In this document: positions 52,198-60,178 of the stretch, one piece after another | How the letters are laid out: the number at the start of each line of letters is the position of its first letter | How positions within the stretch are numbered: position 1 is the stretch's first letter | Assembly (NCBI GenBank): GCA_021792365.1 | Contig: JAJYUT010000002.1 | Span: 186,001 to 250,000, forward strand | From: Pseudomonadota bacterium | Lineage (GTDB): Bacteria; Pseudomonadota; Alphaproteobacteria; Dongiales; Dongiaceae | Length of the DNA stretch: 64,000 nucleotides | Direction of reading: 5' to 3' | Program-made: the position numbers and the translations under genes | The notes under the pieces: generated by a model | Databases searched by the model: none | Seen by the model: the letters and a program-made list of their open reading frames with translations, nothing else | Told to the model about the DNA's origin: nothing

Positions 52198-52392
52198 CTA
52201 CTCGGCTGCCATGAGGTGGCGTTCGCCCGCGGCAATGGTTTCGTCCAGGATCTCGCCCATCGCGTCCGCGCAGGAGCCGCATTGCGGCGCCTTTCCGCTG
52301 CCGCCGAATACCTGCTTGCAGCAGGTCGCGCCGGCGCGGGCTGCGGCGCGGATGTCGTGATCGCTGATTCGGTTGCAGACGCAGATGATCAT
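52198..52392 (-). CDS. bfd: Bacterioferritin-associated ferredoxin
   Basis: 64 residues. [2Fe-2S] protein that reduces Bfr to release iron. Ligand cysteines C4, C6, C38 and C41 match the Bfd pattern exactly (ICVCN, QCGSC), with two extra cysteines at 24-25. The frame stays open far upstream antisense to the cyclase gene, but MIICVCNRIS at 52392 is the family start. Two identical-type palindromes lie just upstream. Confidence 0.93.
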   Translation of the reverse strand: MIICVCNRISDHDIRAAARAGATCCKQVFGGSGKAPQCGSCADAMGEILDETIAAGERHLMAAE

Positions 52393-52416
52393 GCCGGACC
52401 GGTGATATGGTGATAA

Positions 52417-52431
52417 TGCGAACAATTCGCA
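52417..52431 (-). promoter_or_regulatory. Palindrome copy 1 upstream of bfd
   Basis: TGCGAA-CAA-TTCGCA, perfect 6-bp arms, 24 bases before the bfd ATG. A second copy lies 54 bases further, about five helical turns. Likely regulator site; Fur- or Irr-type iron control is a guess from the gene it precedes. Confidence 0.6.
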
Positions 52432-52470
52432 GAACAACATACGGCACCGATCGTTCCAGTCAAGCGCGAA

Positions 52471-52485
52471 TGCGAACGGTTCGCA
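52471..52485 (-). promoter_or_regulatory. Palindrome copy 2 upstream of bfd
   Basis: TGCGAA-CGG-TTCGCA, same arms as copy 1 with a different 3-base spacer. An extra half-site GCGAA sits directly on its left (52466-52470). It also lies about 115 bases before the divergent cyclase gene and could influence both. Confidence 0.6.
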
Positions 52486-52599
52486 GGCTTGGGCCCGCCG
52501 GCGACCCCATTCAATTCCCCTAATACCGTCAAGGCCTTGGTGCGGTTTCCTCAGACGGCTCGGCGCGCTATGCTCTAGCCGCCCGCAGGAGTACTCCGT

Positions 52600-53769
52600 T
52601 TGACAGAAACCGCTTCGCTCCTCGCCTGGCTGCAAGGGCCCGGCCGGCGCCTGCTCGAGACCGAGGCCTTTGTCGAGGCGCTCGGCGAGCGCTTGGTCGG
52701 GATCGGCCTGCCCATCGAGCGGATCACCACCGGGATCCCCATGCTGCATCCGCAGATCGCCTCCTCCAGCGTGGTGTGGGAGCCGGAGCTCCTGACCCGC
52801 GAGCGGCAATGGCAGATGACCAGCCTGACCCGTTCGATGTACGAGCGCAGCCCGCTCTATGTCGTCTATCGCGGCGACGGGCCGGTGCGGGTCCGGGTGA
52901 CGCCGAAGCCCGAGCCGGGCGAATACGGGATCATCGCCGACCTGCGCGACGAAGGCTTCAGCGACTACCTCGCCCTGCCCGCGCCGTTCTCCGACGGCAC
53001 CATCAAGGCCATGACCTTCGCCACCCGGCGGGAAGACGGGTTCGCTGAGTCCGACATCGCCGTGCTCGAGGCGCTGATGCCGCATTTCGCCTATCTGCTG
53101 GAGATCCAGACCCTGCGCCGCACGGCGCGCGTGCTGCTCGACACCTATGTCGGGCGCATCTCCGGCCAGCGGGTGCTGCAGGGGCAGATCAAGCGCGGCC
53201 AGGGCGAGGATATCCGCGCCATCATCTGGTTCTCCGATCTCAGGGGTTTCACCGAGCTCTCCGACGCCCTGCCCAACGCCGAGCTGATCGCGCTGCTCAA
53301 CGATTATTTCGCCGCCCTCACCCGCGCGGTCGAGGAACAGCAGGGCGAGGTGCTGAAATTCATCGGCGATGCCATGCTGGCGATCTATCCGATCGCGACC
53401 GCCTCGAGCGGCCGTCGCGCGGCGCAGCGCGCCCTCGCCTCGGCGCGCGCCGCCCAGGAGCGGATCGCGCAAATCAACGAGGCACGCAGCACTGCCGGAC
53501 GCGCCGTCATCCATTGGGGCCTCGCGCTGCATGTGGGCGAGGTGCATTACGGCAACATCGGCGGCGAGACGCGGCTGGACTTCACCGTGATCGGCCCCGC
53601 CGTGAACCTGGCCGCGCGGCTGCAGAGCCTCTCGGCTCAGCTGGGCGAAAGCTGCCTCGTCTCCGAGGATTTCGCGCGCCTGCTCAGGGAACGCGGCGAG
53701 CTTCGCGACCTCGGTGCGCACGAACTCAAGGGCATCGCGGACAAACGGCAAGTGTTCGGGTTGGCGTAG
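52600..53769 (+). CDS. Class III adenylate/guanylate cyclase with N-terminal sensor region
   Basis: 389 residues. Residues about 1-190 look GAF-like, with no clear ligand motif. The catalytic domain (about 200-380) has metal aspartates in WFSDLRGFTEL and FIGDAMLAIYP, the adenine-contact segment RLDFTVIGPAVNLAARL with the transition-state Asn/Arg. It should make cAMP. TTG start supported by AGGAG seven bases upstream. Soluble. Confidence 0.88.
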   Translation: MTETASLLAWLQGPGRRLLETEAFVEALGERLVGIGLPIERITTGIPMLHPQIASSSVVWEPELLTRERQWQMTSLTRSMYERSPLYVVYRGDGPVRVRVTPKPEPGEYGIIADLRDEGFSDYLALPAPFSDGTIKAMTFATRREDGFAESDIAVLEALMPHFAYLLEIQTLRRTARVLLDTYVGRISGQRVLQGQIKRGQGEDIRAIIWFSDLRGFTELSDALPNAELIALLNDYFAALTRAVEEQQGEVLKFIGDAMLAIYPIATASSGRRAAQRALASARAAQERIAQINEARSTAGRAVIHWGLALHVGEVHYGNIGGETRLDFTVIGPAVNLAARLQSLSAQLGESCLVSEDFARLLRERGELRDLGAHELKGIADKRQVFGLA

Positions 53770-53786
53770 CCCCCGCGCGCGCAGGC

Positions 53787-54152
53787 CTATCGCAGCTCCA
53801 CCGGCTTGCCGTGCGGCGTGTGCTCGTATGCGTCGACCCAGGCCGCCTTCTTTGCGGCGAGCAGGTCGGCACTGGCAATCTTCTTCTCCTGCACCAGGCG
53901 CTCGAGCGCGTCGAGCACGTGGAGATAGTAGCTCGACCCGTCGTCGGGATCGCCGCCGGCCTGGGCGCGCTTGATGGCAACGCCGAGGGCATCGGCCCAT
54001 TCCACGGCCGTGAAGCAGCCGGCCTGCTGCAGGGCAACGGCGAGGGCCAGCGCCTGCGCCTCCCAGGGCTCAGCGAATAACGGCTCTCCCTCCACGCGGC
54101 GGATGGGCTGCAGCGCCGCGTCGGCGCAGGGCTTCGCCTCAGGCTGGTTCAA
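53787..54152 (-). CDS. Nitrile hydratase accessory (activator) protein
   Basis: 121 residues of the nitrile hydratase accessory family, related to the N-terminal half of the beta subunit: EPLFAEPWEAQALALAVAL, FTAVEWADALG, DDGSSYYLHVLDALERL. Such proteins help load cobalt into the alpha subunit. TTG start (54152) overlaps the end of nthB1 by 14 bases, the same arrangement seen at the nthA1 start. A single copy serves both alpha/beta pairs. Confidence 0.88.
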   Translation of the reverse strand: MNQPEAKPCADAALQPIRRVEGEPLFAEPWEAQALALAVALQQAGCFTAVEWADALGVAIKRAQAGGDPDDGSSYYLHVLDALERLVQEKKIASADLLAAKKAAWVDAYEHTPHGKPVELR

Positions 54153-54798
54153 GATAGCTCTCCCACAGGTCGAGATGGACGCTGTCGCGCGGGTGCGCCG
54201 CCGCGCCCCAGAGCTCCCGCGCCGCGAAGCGCACGGTGTAGAGATGCTGCGGCGCGTCGCCCTTGCCATGTGCGCTGGCATCCGGCAGGACATGGCCACC
54301 GTGATGGCTGACGATCATACCGCTTCTGCCGCGCGCATAGCGCGGCAGACGCGTGTGCCCCGCAGGCTGCATGTTGCGCGCGCGGACCCGCTGGCCGCTC
54401 GTGAAGCGCGGCGCCTGGGCGAGCGGTCGCCCACTATGCGCGCGATCGTGCAGGAAGTCCCAGACCGCATCGGCGCGCATGGAGTCGTTGCGCTTCGTTG
54501 ATTGCGGAGATGCCTTGCCGCGCGCCAGTTCCTCGGCGGAGATCATGCCGGCTTCAAGCAGCACCTGCTCGGCGATGTAGAGCCATTGCTCGTAGTAGCT
54601 CTGCACCAGGTAGAGATCCGGCCGCAGCGTTTCCCGCAGGTAGCGGAAGCGGTCGACGGTGAAACCCGGCGGGAAGGTCATGACCTCCAGGATACCGCCG
54701 GCCCTGCCCTCCCACGTTTCGTGGAAGGGCGACTCATCGCGCTCCGGCGCGATCGCGCCGAAGCCGTGCATGCCGCCCAGATCGTGAATGGTGTTCAT
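54139..54798 (-). CDS. nthB: Nitrile hydratase beta subunit (pair 1)
   Basis: 219 residues. Start [16 protein letters not shown], middle [10 protein letters not shown], and the C-terminal SH3-like domain [22 protein letters not shown]. It forms the heterodimer interface and helps hold the active-site claw of alpha. Overlaps nthA1 by 4 bp. Same length as the pair-2 beta but clearly diverged in sequence. Confidence 0.93.
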   Translation of the reverse strand: MNTIHDLGGMHGFGAIAPERDESPFHETWEGRAGGILEVMTFPPGFTVDRFRYLRETLRPDLYLVQSYYEQWLYIAEQVLLEAGMISAEELARGKASPQSTKRNDSMRADAVWDFLHDRAHSGRPLAQAPRFTSGQRVRARNMQPAGHTRLPRYARGRSGMIVSHHGGHVLPDASAHGKGDAPQHLYTVRFAARELWGAAAHPRDSVHLDLWESYLEPA

Positions 54799-55436
54799 GC
54801 CGTCACCTTCGCGACGCCGATCATCGCATTGCGCGTCACCAAGGTGGCGAGTTGCGCCTCGTTCAGGTGCTCCGTGCCGGCCGGCCGTTCCGGCAGCACC
54901 AGATAGCGTACCTCCGCCGTCGAATCCCAGACGCGGATCTTCACATGCTCCGGCAGGTCCAGCCCGAACTCCCGCAGCACGCCGCGCGGATCGAGCACCG
55001 CCCGCGAGCGATAGGGTGCCGACTTGTACCAGGTCGGCGGCAGACCCAGCAGCGGCAGCGGATAGCAGGAACAGAGCGTGCAGACGACGAGGTTGTGGAT
55101 CCCGGGCGTGTTCTCCAGCGCCACCATGTGCTGCCCCTGCGAGCCGAGCAGGTCCAGCTCCGCGATTGCCGTGGTTGCGTCACTTAGCAGGCGTTGCTTG
55201 TAGTCCGGATCGACCCAGGCCTTTGCCACGACCTTTGCCCCGTTGCGCGGACCGATCCTGGATTCATAAGTCTCAACCCAGGCATCGATGGTGGCAGGAT
55301 CGACAAGGCCCTTGTCGGTCAACAGGCTCTCCAGCGCCTTTACGCGCAAGGCGGGATCCGGTGGAAGGTCCGCATGGATGTGGTGATGGCGCGCCATCTC
55401 GACGCTGTCATCGTGTGAGTGGCTATGCTGGCTCAA
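54795..55436 (-). CDS. nthA: Cobalt-type nitrile hydratase alpha subunit (pair 1)
   Basis: 213 residues from a TTG at 55436 that overlaps the upstream beta gene by 14 bases; an ATG 39 bases later is the alternative. The metal claw VCTLCSC (C119, C122, S123, C124) has Thr in the second place, the cobalt-type signature. The N-terminus is histidine-rich ([15 protein letters not shown]). Conserved [12 protein letters not shown] and [18 protein letters not shown] follow. Hydrates nitriles to amides. Confidence 0.92.
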   Translation of the reverse strand: MSQHSHSHDDSVEMARHHHIHADLPPDPALRVKALESLLTDKGLVDPATIDAWVETYESRIGPRNGAKVVAKAWVDPDYKQRLLSDATTAIAELDLLGSQGQHMVALENTPGIHNLVVCTLCSCYPLPLLGLPPTWYKSAPYRSRAVLDPRGVLREFGLDLPEHVKIRVWDSTAEVRYLVLPERPAGTEHLNEAQLATLVTRNAMIGVAKVTA

Positions 55437-56082
55437 GATAGGACTCCCAGAGATCGGCGCAGGCCTCGTCATGGGGCGAGGCATCTGATCCCCACAATTC
55501 GCGCATCGGGAAGGCAATTGTGTAGAGGTGCTGCGGCGCCTCGCCCTGCCCATGCGCGTTTGCGTCGGGGAAGACGTGGCCGCCGTGATGCAGCCGCACC
55601 ACGCCGATCTTCCCGCGCACGTAGCGCGGCAGGCGGGTGTGACCGGTCGGGTGGATGTTGCGGGCCCGCACGCGCTGGCCGATCGCGAACATGGGCAACG
55701 TCGCGACCGCGCGCGTGAAGATGCCGCGCGTCTTCTGGGCTTCCCACACCTCTTCGGGGCGCATCGCATCGTTGCGCCGCGCGCCGCCCGGAGCGGCATG
55801 GCCGCTCTTGATCTCCTCCGCCGTCATCCAGCCGCTCTGCAGCAGCGCGGCGACATAGGACATGTACCAGTGGTCATAATACGAGCGGCTGAGGTAGAGA
55901 TGCGGCGGGATCAGTTCGCGCAGATGCCGCCAGCGGTCGATGTTCACCTCCGGCGGAAAGGTCGCGCCGCGGCGGATGCCGAGCATGCGCGCCTCCCACG
56001 GCGCGTGGAAGGCCGGCTCATCCTTCTCCGGCGCGATCGGCCCGTGGCCGTGCATGCCGCCCAGGTCGTGAATGCCGTTCAT
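55423..56082 (-). CDS. nthB: Nitrile hydratase beta subunit (pair 2)
   Basis: 219 residues, [16 protein letters not shown] at the start, [13 protein letters not shown] in the middle, and [22 protein letters not shown] in the C-terminal domain. The start overlaps nthA2 by 4 bp and its end overlaps the nthA1 TTG. Both beta proteins end with the same residues (WESYLEPA). Confidence 0.93.
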   Translation of the reverse strand: MNGIHDLGGMHGHGPIAPEKDEPAFHAPWEARMLGIRRGATFPPEVNIDRWRHLRELIPPHLYLSRSYYDHWYMSYVAALLQSGWMTAEEIKSGHAAPGGARRNDAMRPEEVWEAQKTRGIFTRAVATLPMFAIGQRVRARNIHPTGHTRLPRYVRGKIGVVRLHHGGHVFPDANAHGQGEAPQHLYTIAFPMRELWGSDASPHDEACADLWESYLEPA

Positions 56083-56735
56083 GCCCGCCCTTCCCGCAGC
56101 GCCCCGGCCTTGGCGACGCCGATCATCGCATCGCGCGTCACCAACGCCGCCAGTTCCGCCTCGCTCAGATGCTCGGTGCCCCCGGGGCGTTCCGGCAGCA
56201 CGAGATAGCGCAACTCGGCCGTCGAATCCCATACCCGCACTTCGACCTCGTCGCCAAGGGCCAATCCAAACTCGGCGAGAACGCCGCGTGGATCGATCAC
56301 CGCGCGCGCCCGATAGGGCGCCGCCTTGTACCAGCGCGGCGGCAGGCCGAGCAGCCCCCACGGATAGCAGGAGCAGAGCGTGCAGACGACGAGGTTATGG
56401 ATGGCGGGCGTGTTCTCCACCACCACGATGTGCTGCGCCTCGCGGCCGAGGAATCCGAGAGTCTCGATCGCGCCAGTCGCGTCACGCAGCAATCGCCCCT
56501 TGAAGTTTGGATCGACCCAGGCGCGCGCCACGACCTGCGCACCGCGGCGCGGGCCGATCTTCTTCTCGTAAGCCTCGACCCAGGCGTCGATCGCGGCGGG
56601 ATCGACCAGCCCCTTCTCAGTCAGCAGGCTCTCCAGCGCCTTGGTGCGCAACGCCGGATCGGAGGGCACGTCGCTGTGCCCATGCGCGGGCTGGTGGTCG
56701 TGATGGTGGGGATGGTTTGAGAGCGAATATGGCAC
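56079..56735 (-). CDS. nthA: Cobalt-type nitrile hydratase alpha subunit (pair 2)
   Basis: 218 residues. Metal claw VCTLCSC with C118, C121, S122, C123. Histidine-rich N-terminus ([14 protein letters not shown]). First gene of the five-gene unit; GTG start with a perfect AGGAGG (56742-56747) six bases upstream. By eye about two-thirds of residues match the other alpha, so the copies are old rather than a recent duplication. The 77 bases before it hold no obvious promoter. Confidence 0.92.
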   Translation of the reverse strand: MPYSLSNHPHHHDHQPAHGHSDVPSDPALRTKALESLLTEKGLVDPAAIDAWVEAYEKKIGPRRGAQVVARAWVDPNFKGRLLRDATGAIETLGFLGREAQHIVVVENTPAIHNLVVCTLCSCYPWGLLGLPPRWYKAAPYRARAVIDPRGVLAEFGLALGDEVEVRVWDSTAELRYLVLPERPGGTEHLSEAELAALVTRDAMIGVAKAGALREGRA

Positions 56736-56812
56736 GCACTACCTCCTGATCGCGGAGCCCATCATAGGCGGCCATTGCCTGGCGGCAACATCGCGGTCCG
56801 GGACCCGCCCGC

Positions 56813-57454
56813 CTAAACGGAACCTTCATAGGCCGAATTGTTGAGCCGCGTCGAGACAACCTCGGCATCCATGCGATGCGGAGGGAACGGGTCGAGCATC
56901 GCCTCCAGCAATATGCGGTCCGATTGCGCCAGCCAGTTGTCGATCTCCTCGCGGTCGAGGATGACGGGCATGCGAGTGTTCCAGTTGCTGACCAGCCTGT
57001 TGGCCTGCGTGACTACGATCGTGTAAGTCTCCATCGCCTCGCCTTCGGGGGATTTCCAGCTCTCCCACAGGCCGGCGAAGCAGAAGGGGGCGCCGCCATC
57101 CACCGTCAGCCGATGCGGCTTCGGCGGCTTGCCCGAGCGGTCCCATTCGTAATAGGCGGTGGCCGGCACCACGCAGCGGCGATGCCTGAAGGCGTCGCGG
57201 AAGAACGGCTTGGATGCGACCTCCTCGGCCGGCGCGTTGAAGGGCTGGTTCCTGATCTTCGCAGGATCCCACCAGAACGGCCGGAGCCCCCAGCGCATCG
57301 GCACCACTTCGCGCACGCCGTCGCGCATGCGGATTACGGGATTGATGGAAGACGGCGAAAGATTGAAGCGCGGCTGCACCCAGTCTCCACCCGCAACGCC
57401 GAAGAGCTGCCGGATGGTTTCGGGCGGCAAGGTAAAGGCGTAGCGGCCGCACAT
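56813..57454 (-). CDS. SRAP (HMCES/YedK)-family protein with altered active site
   Basis: 213 residues. Catalytic Cys2 (MCGRYAF), Asn73 (FNAPAEEV) and Glu103 (YYEW) are present. The conserved histidine of the HxRMPV motif is replaced by Asn159 (NWNTRMPVIL). SRAP proteins crosslink to abasic sites in single-stranded DNA to shield them; the histidine assists crosslink reversal in E. coli YedK. The change could give more stable crosslinks or altered activity. Confidence 0.9.
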   Translation of the reverse strand: MCGRYAFTLPPETIRQLFGVAGGDWVQPRFNLSPSSINPVIRMRDGVREVVPMRWGLRPFWWDPAKIRNQPFNAPAEEVASKPFFRDAFRHRRCVVPATAYYEWDRSGKPPKPHRLTVDGGAPFCFAGLWESWKSPEGEAMETYTIVVTQANRLVSNWNTRMPVILDREEIDNWLAQSDRILLEAMLDPFPPHRMDAEVVSTRLNNSAYEGSV

Positions 57455-57574
57455 AGGCCTTTGCTACTTCAACGTTATCGAAATGTCACCTGCGCGTTCA
57501 TTCGCGGTTCATACACTGCCGACCAGAATCCCGCCCAAGGAAGCGTAAAAGAGTCCTGACAGGAGTGCGGGAGC

Positions 57575-57796
57575 ATGGATCAGCCCACGGTCGCGGCGTT
57601 TCGCCATATTCAGCGCATGGAACAACGGATCGAGCGCCAGAGCGCGCTGATTGCCGAGCTGAGGCGATCCGGCAAGGATACGGTCGAGGCGGTCAACAGG
57701 CTGACGCTGCTGCGCAACGCGCTGGACGAAATGCGCATCCAGCTTCTCTCCCTACTGCCGACCGAGGCGCAGGATCGCCTGAAAGAAGCGCGCTGA
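57575..57796 (+). CDS. Small coiled-coil protein
   Basis: 73 residues, almost wholly helical: FRHIQRMEQRIERQSALIAEL and NALDEMRIQLLSLL show heptad-like spacing. A ribosome-site-like AGGAG lies nine bases before GGGAGC-ATG. No family recognised. Between the divergent SRAP gene and doxX. Confidence 0.55.
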   Translation: MDQPTVAAFRHIQRMEQRIERQSALIAELRRSGKDTVEAVNRLTLLRNALDEMRIQLLSLLPTEAQDRLKEAR

Positions 57797-57911
57797 ACGC
57801 GGAAGGCGGCTGTCTCCCGCCCCCGGAAAGGCGTCCGCATACAATGCGGCGCTTGAGCGGGTTCTCGTGCATCGGCTAGGCTTCTAGTCCCCGCACGGAT
57901 TGGAGCGACCG

Positions 57912-58343
57912 ATGAGTACGAAGGCATCCGCCCCGCTATGGGAGGTCATCGCGGTCATCGTCGCCAGGCTGATCTTCGCCGCCCTGTTCACCATGGCGGC
58001 GGCTTTCAAATACACCGATATGAGCGGAACCGCGGCTTATATCGAATCGGCGGGCTTCGCGATTCCGCTGCTCCTCACCTGGCTCGCCGCCTTGTTCGAG
58101 ACGGCGCTGGCGCTATGCTTCCTCACTGGCGCCTTCTTCACGGAAGCCTCGCTTCTGGCGGCGGTGTACGTGATCTTCCTCGCCTTCGCCTTTCACGGCC
58201 CCGCGCGCTGGGAAAGCAACCAGACCGAGTTCGGCTTCTTCGTGGACCACTTCACCTTCTTGGCGGGCCTGCTGCTCGCAGCCGTGCATGGGCCGGGGAC
58301 AAAACTCGTCGCACGATTTGTCGCGTTCCCACGGACGCGATAG
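57912..58343 (+). CDS. DoxX-family membrane protein
   Basis: 143 residues with four hydrophobic segments (VIAVIVARLIFAALFTMAA, FAIPLLLTWLAALFETALAL, LLAAVYVIFLAFAF, FTFLAGLLLAAV). DoxX-like proteins associate with membrane quinone or thiol chemistry; function here unknown. ATG at 57912 has GGAG close upstream. Confidence 0.8.
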   Translation: MSTKASAPLWEVIAVIVARLIFAALFTMAAAFKYTDMSGTAAYIESAGFAIPLLLTWLAALFETALALCFLTGAFFTEASLLAAVYVIFLAFAFHGPARWESNQTEFGFFVDHFTFLAGLLLAAVHGPGTKLVARFVAFPRTR

Positions 58344-58358
58344 CCGACCTTCCGCCCG

Positions 58359-58394
58359 CCCGAGCCCCCGCCCGAGCCCCTGCCCGAGCCCCCG
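58359..58394 (+). repeat. Tandem 12-bp GC-rich repeat
   Basis: Three copies of CCCGAGCCCC(C/T)G in a row, followed by a degenerate fourth (CTCGACCCGG). Lies in the spacer after doxX. No coding sense is evident. Confidence 0.8.
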
Positions 58395-58586
58395 CTCGAC
58401 CCGGACCTGCGGGCCGGCCCCGGAGGGGAAAATCCAGCCATTTTCGCGCACCAAGGCGGCTTTTTCCCCCCGGCCGATCACTTCGCTTGCGACATTGCCA
58501 AGATATGGCAGGCAAATTAATGTCTTAGGGCAATCAAAAGTAATACCCGCCGGACACGGCGGGACAATTGAACCATGGAGGCGCAA

Positions 58587-59375
58587 GTGAAAAGGATCTC
58601 GACCTGGCTCTTGGCCAGCGCGATGGTGTTCGCGGCATTCAGCTCTGCCGTGGCCCAGGACATGAAGAAGGTGAAGATCGGTACCGAGGGTGCCTATCCT
58701 CCCTTCAACTCCATCGACCCCAACGGACAACTCGTCGGCTTCGACATCGACATCGCCAAGGCGCTGTGCGCTGCCGCCAAGTTCGAATGCGAGTTCGTCG
58801 TGCAGGACTGGGACGGCATCATCGACGGCCTTAATGCCAAGAAGTACGACGCCATCATCGCCTCGATGTCGATCACCGAGGAACGTAAGAAGGTGGTCGA
58901 TTTCACCAATAAGTACTACAACACGCCCGCCAAGTTCGTTGCCAAGAAGGGAGCCGGGCTCGACATCTCCCCCGAGGGTCTCAAGGGCAAGGCAGTCGGC
59001 GTCCAGCGCGCCACCATCCACGAGAACTTCCTGCGCGACAATTTTCCGGACCTGGACATTCGCGCCTATGCCACGCAGGACGAAGCCAACGCCGACCTGG
59101 TCGCCGGCCGCGTCGACCTCGTGATGGCCGATTCCGTCGCCCTGCTGGGCGGTTTCGTCGAAACCCCGGAAGGGGCGGACTTCGAATTCGTCGGGCCGGA
59201 TTACAGCGATCCCAAGTGGCACGGCGAAGGCGCCGGCATCGCCGTCCGCAAGGGCGAGACCGATCTGGTCAATGCCCTGAACGCGGCAATCGACCAGATC
59301 CGCTCCGACGGCACGTACAAGGCGATCAGCGACAAGTATTTCGACTTCGACGTCTACGGCAAACCGGTGAGCTGA
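58587..59375 (+). CDS. Amino acid ABC transporter substrate-binding protein
   Basis: 262 residues. Signal peptide KRISTWLLASAMVFAAFSSAVA cut before QDM (quoted without the start). The mature protein is a type II periplasmic binding fold of the HisJ/ArgT group: GTEGAYPPFNSIDPNG, GFDIDIAKALC, WDGIIDGLNAKKYDAIIASM. Probably binds a basic or polar amino acid. GTG at 58587 chosen because GGAGG lies five bases upstream and gives a proper signal peptide; ATG at 58575 overlaps that site. A hairpin follows the stop. Confidence 0.9.
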   Translation: MKRISTWLLASAMVFAAFSSAVAQDMKKVKIGTEGAYPPFNSIDPNGQLVGFDIDIAKALCAAAKFECEFVVQDWDGIIDGLNAKKYDAIIASMSITEERKKVVDFTNKYYNTPAKFVAKKGAGLDISPEGLKGKAVGVQRATIHENFLRDNFPDLDIRAYATQDEANADLVAGRVDLVMADSVALLGGFVETPEGADFEFVGPDYSDPKWHGEGAGIAVRKGETDLVNALNAAIDQIRSDGTYKAISDKYFDFDVYGKPVS

Positions 59376-59407
59376 GGCACTGGCTGCGGCAATAGCCCGC
59401 CCGCCCG

Positions 59408-59430
59408 CGCTGGACCGTGCCGGTCCAGCG
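59408..59430 (+). repeat. Perfect intercistronic hairpin
   Basis: CGCTGGACCG (59408-59417), loop TGC, CGGTCCAGCG (59421-59430): a perfect 10-bp stem between the binding-protein and permease genes. Such stem-loops often protect the upstream mRNA and lower downstream expression. No T-run follows. Confidence 0.75.
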
Positions 59431-60176
59431 TGGAGGGCCGGCATTCCGGCGCGTGTCCTGTCGCACAGCAGGAGGTCTGGGCCCTGTTTGACTACCAAGG
59501 CTACGGCTGGGTGTTCTGGGAGGGCGTGCAGGTAACCGTCCTCGTCAGCCTGTGCGCGGCGGTGGTGGCGATCCTGATGGGCCTCGTCGGCGCCTGGGGC
59601 AAGCTCGCCCGGTCCCGCCTCGCCAACCTTCTCGCCAACGCCTACACGACGATCGTGCGCGGGGTGCCGGAGCTGGTCCTCATCCTGCTGGTCTACTACG
59701 GCGTTACCATCCTGCTGCAGCGGATCCTGAGTTCCCTCCTCGGGTCCGAAGTCCTGATTGACATCGATCCCTTCACCGCCGGAGTCCTGACGCTCGGCGT
59801 GATCTACGGGGCCTTCGCCACGGAGGTGTTCCGCGGTGCGTTTCTCGCCATCCCGAAGGGCCAGATCGAGGCCGCCCATTCGTTCGGCATGTCGCGCATC
59901 CAGACCCTTTGGCGCATCATGCTGCCGCAGGTCTGGCGCTTCGCCCTGCCCGGGCTCGGCAATGTATGGCTGGTCCTCATCAAAGCCACCGCCCTCATGT
60001 CGGTCATCCAGCTCGAGGAATTGCTGCGCTGGTCGGATATCGGCGCACGCAACACCAAGCTGCCCTTCACTTTCTATCTCACCGCGTCCTTCATCTATCT
60101 CGGGATCACGATCGTCTCGATGCTGCTGCAGCACCGTGCCGAGGCGTGGGCCAATCGCGGCATAAGGCGGGCATAG
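59430..60176 (+). CDS. Amino acid ABC transporter permease 1 (HisQ-like)
   Basis: 248 residues from GTG at 59430; the likelier start is CTG at 59484 (230 residues), eight bases after a perfect AGGAGG at 59470-59475. Five or so membrane helices, and the EAA loop EAAHSFGMSRIQTLWRIMLP that contacts the ATPase. HisQ/ArtQ-type. Stop is two bases before the next permease. Confidence 0.88.
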   Translation: MEGRHSGACPVAQQEVWALFDYQGYGWVFWEGVQVTVLVSLCAAVVAILMGLVGAWGKLARSRLANLLANAYTTIVRGVPELVLILLVYYGVTILLQRILSSLLGSEVLIDIDPFTAGVLTLGVIYGAFATEVFRGAFLAIPKGQIEAAHSFGMSRIQTLWRIMLPQVWRFALPGLGNVWLVLIKATALMSVIQLEELLRWSDIGARNTKLPFTFYLTASFIYLGITIVSMLLQHRAEAWANRGIRRA

Positions 60177-60178
60177 AA

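Noticed and set aside
52393-54000. A 600-residue minus-strand frame ending in Bfd
   Set aside because: Only the last 64 residues are Bfd; the rest is antisense to the cyclase gene and the bfd control region, with no domain.
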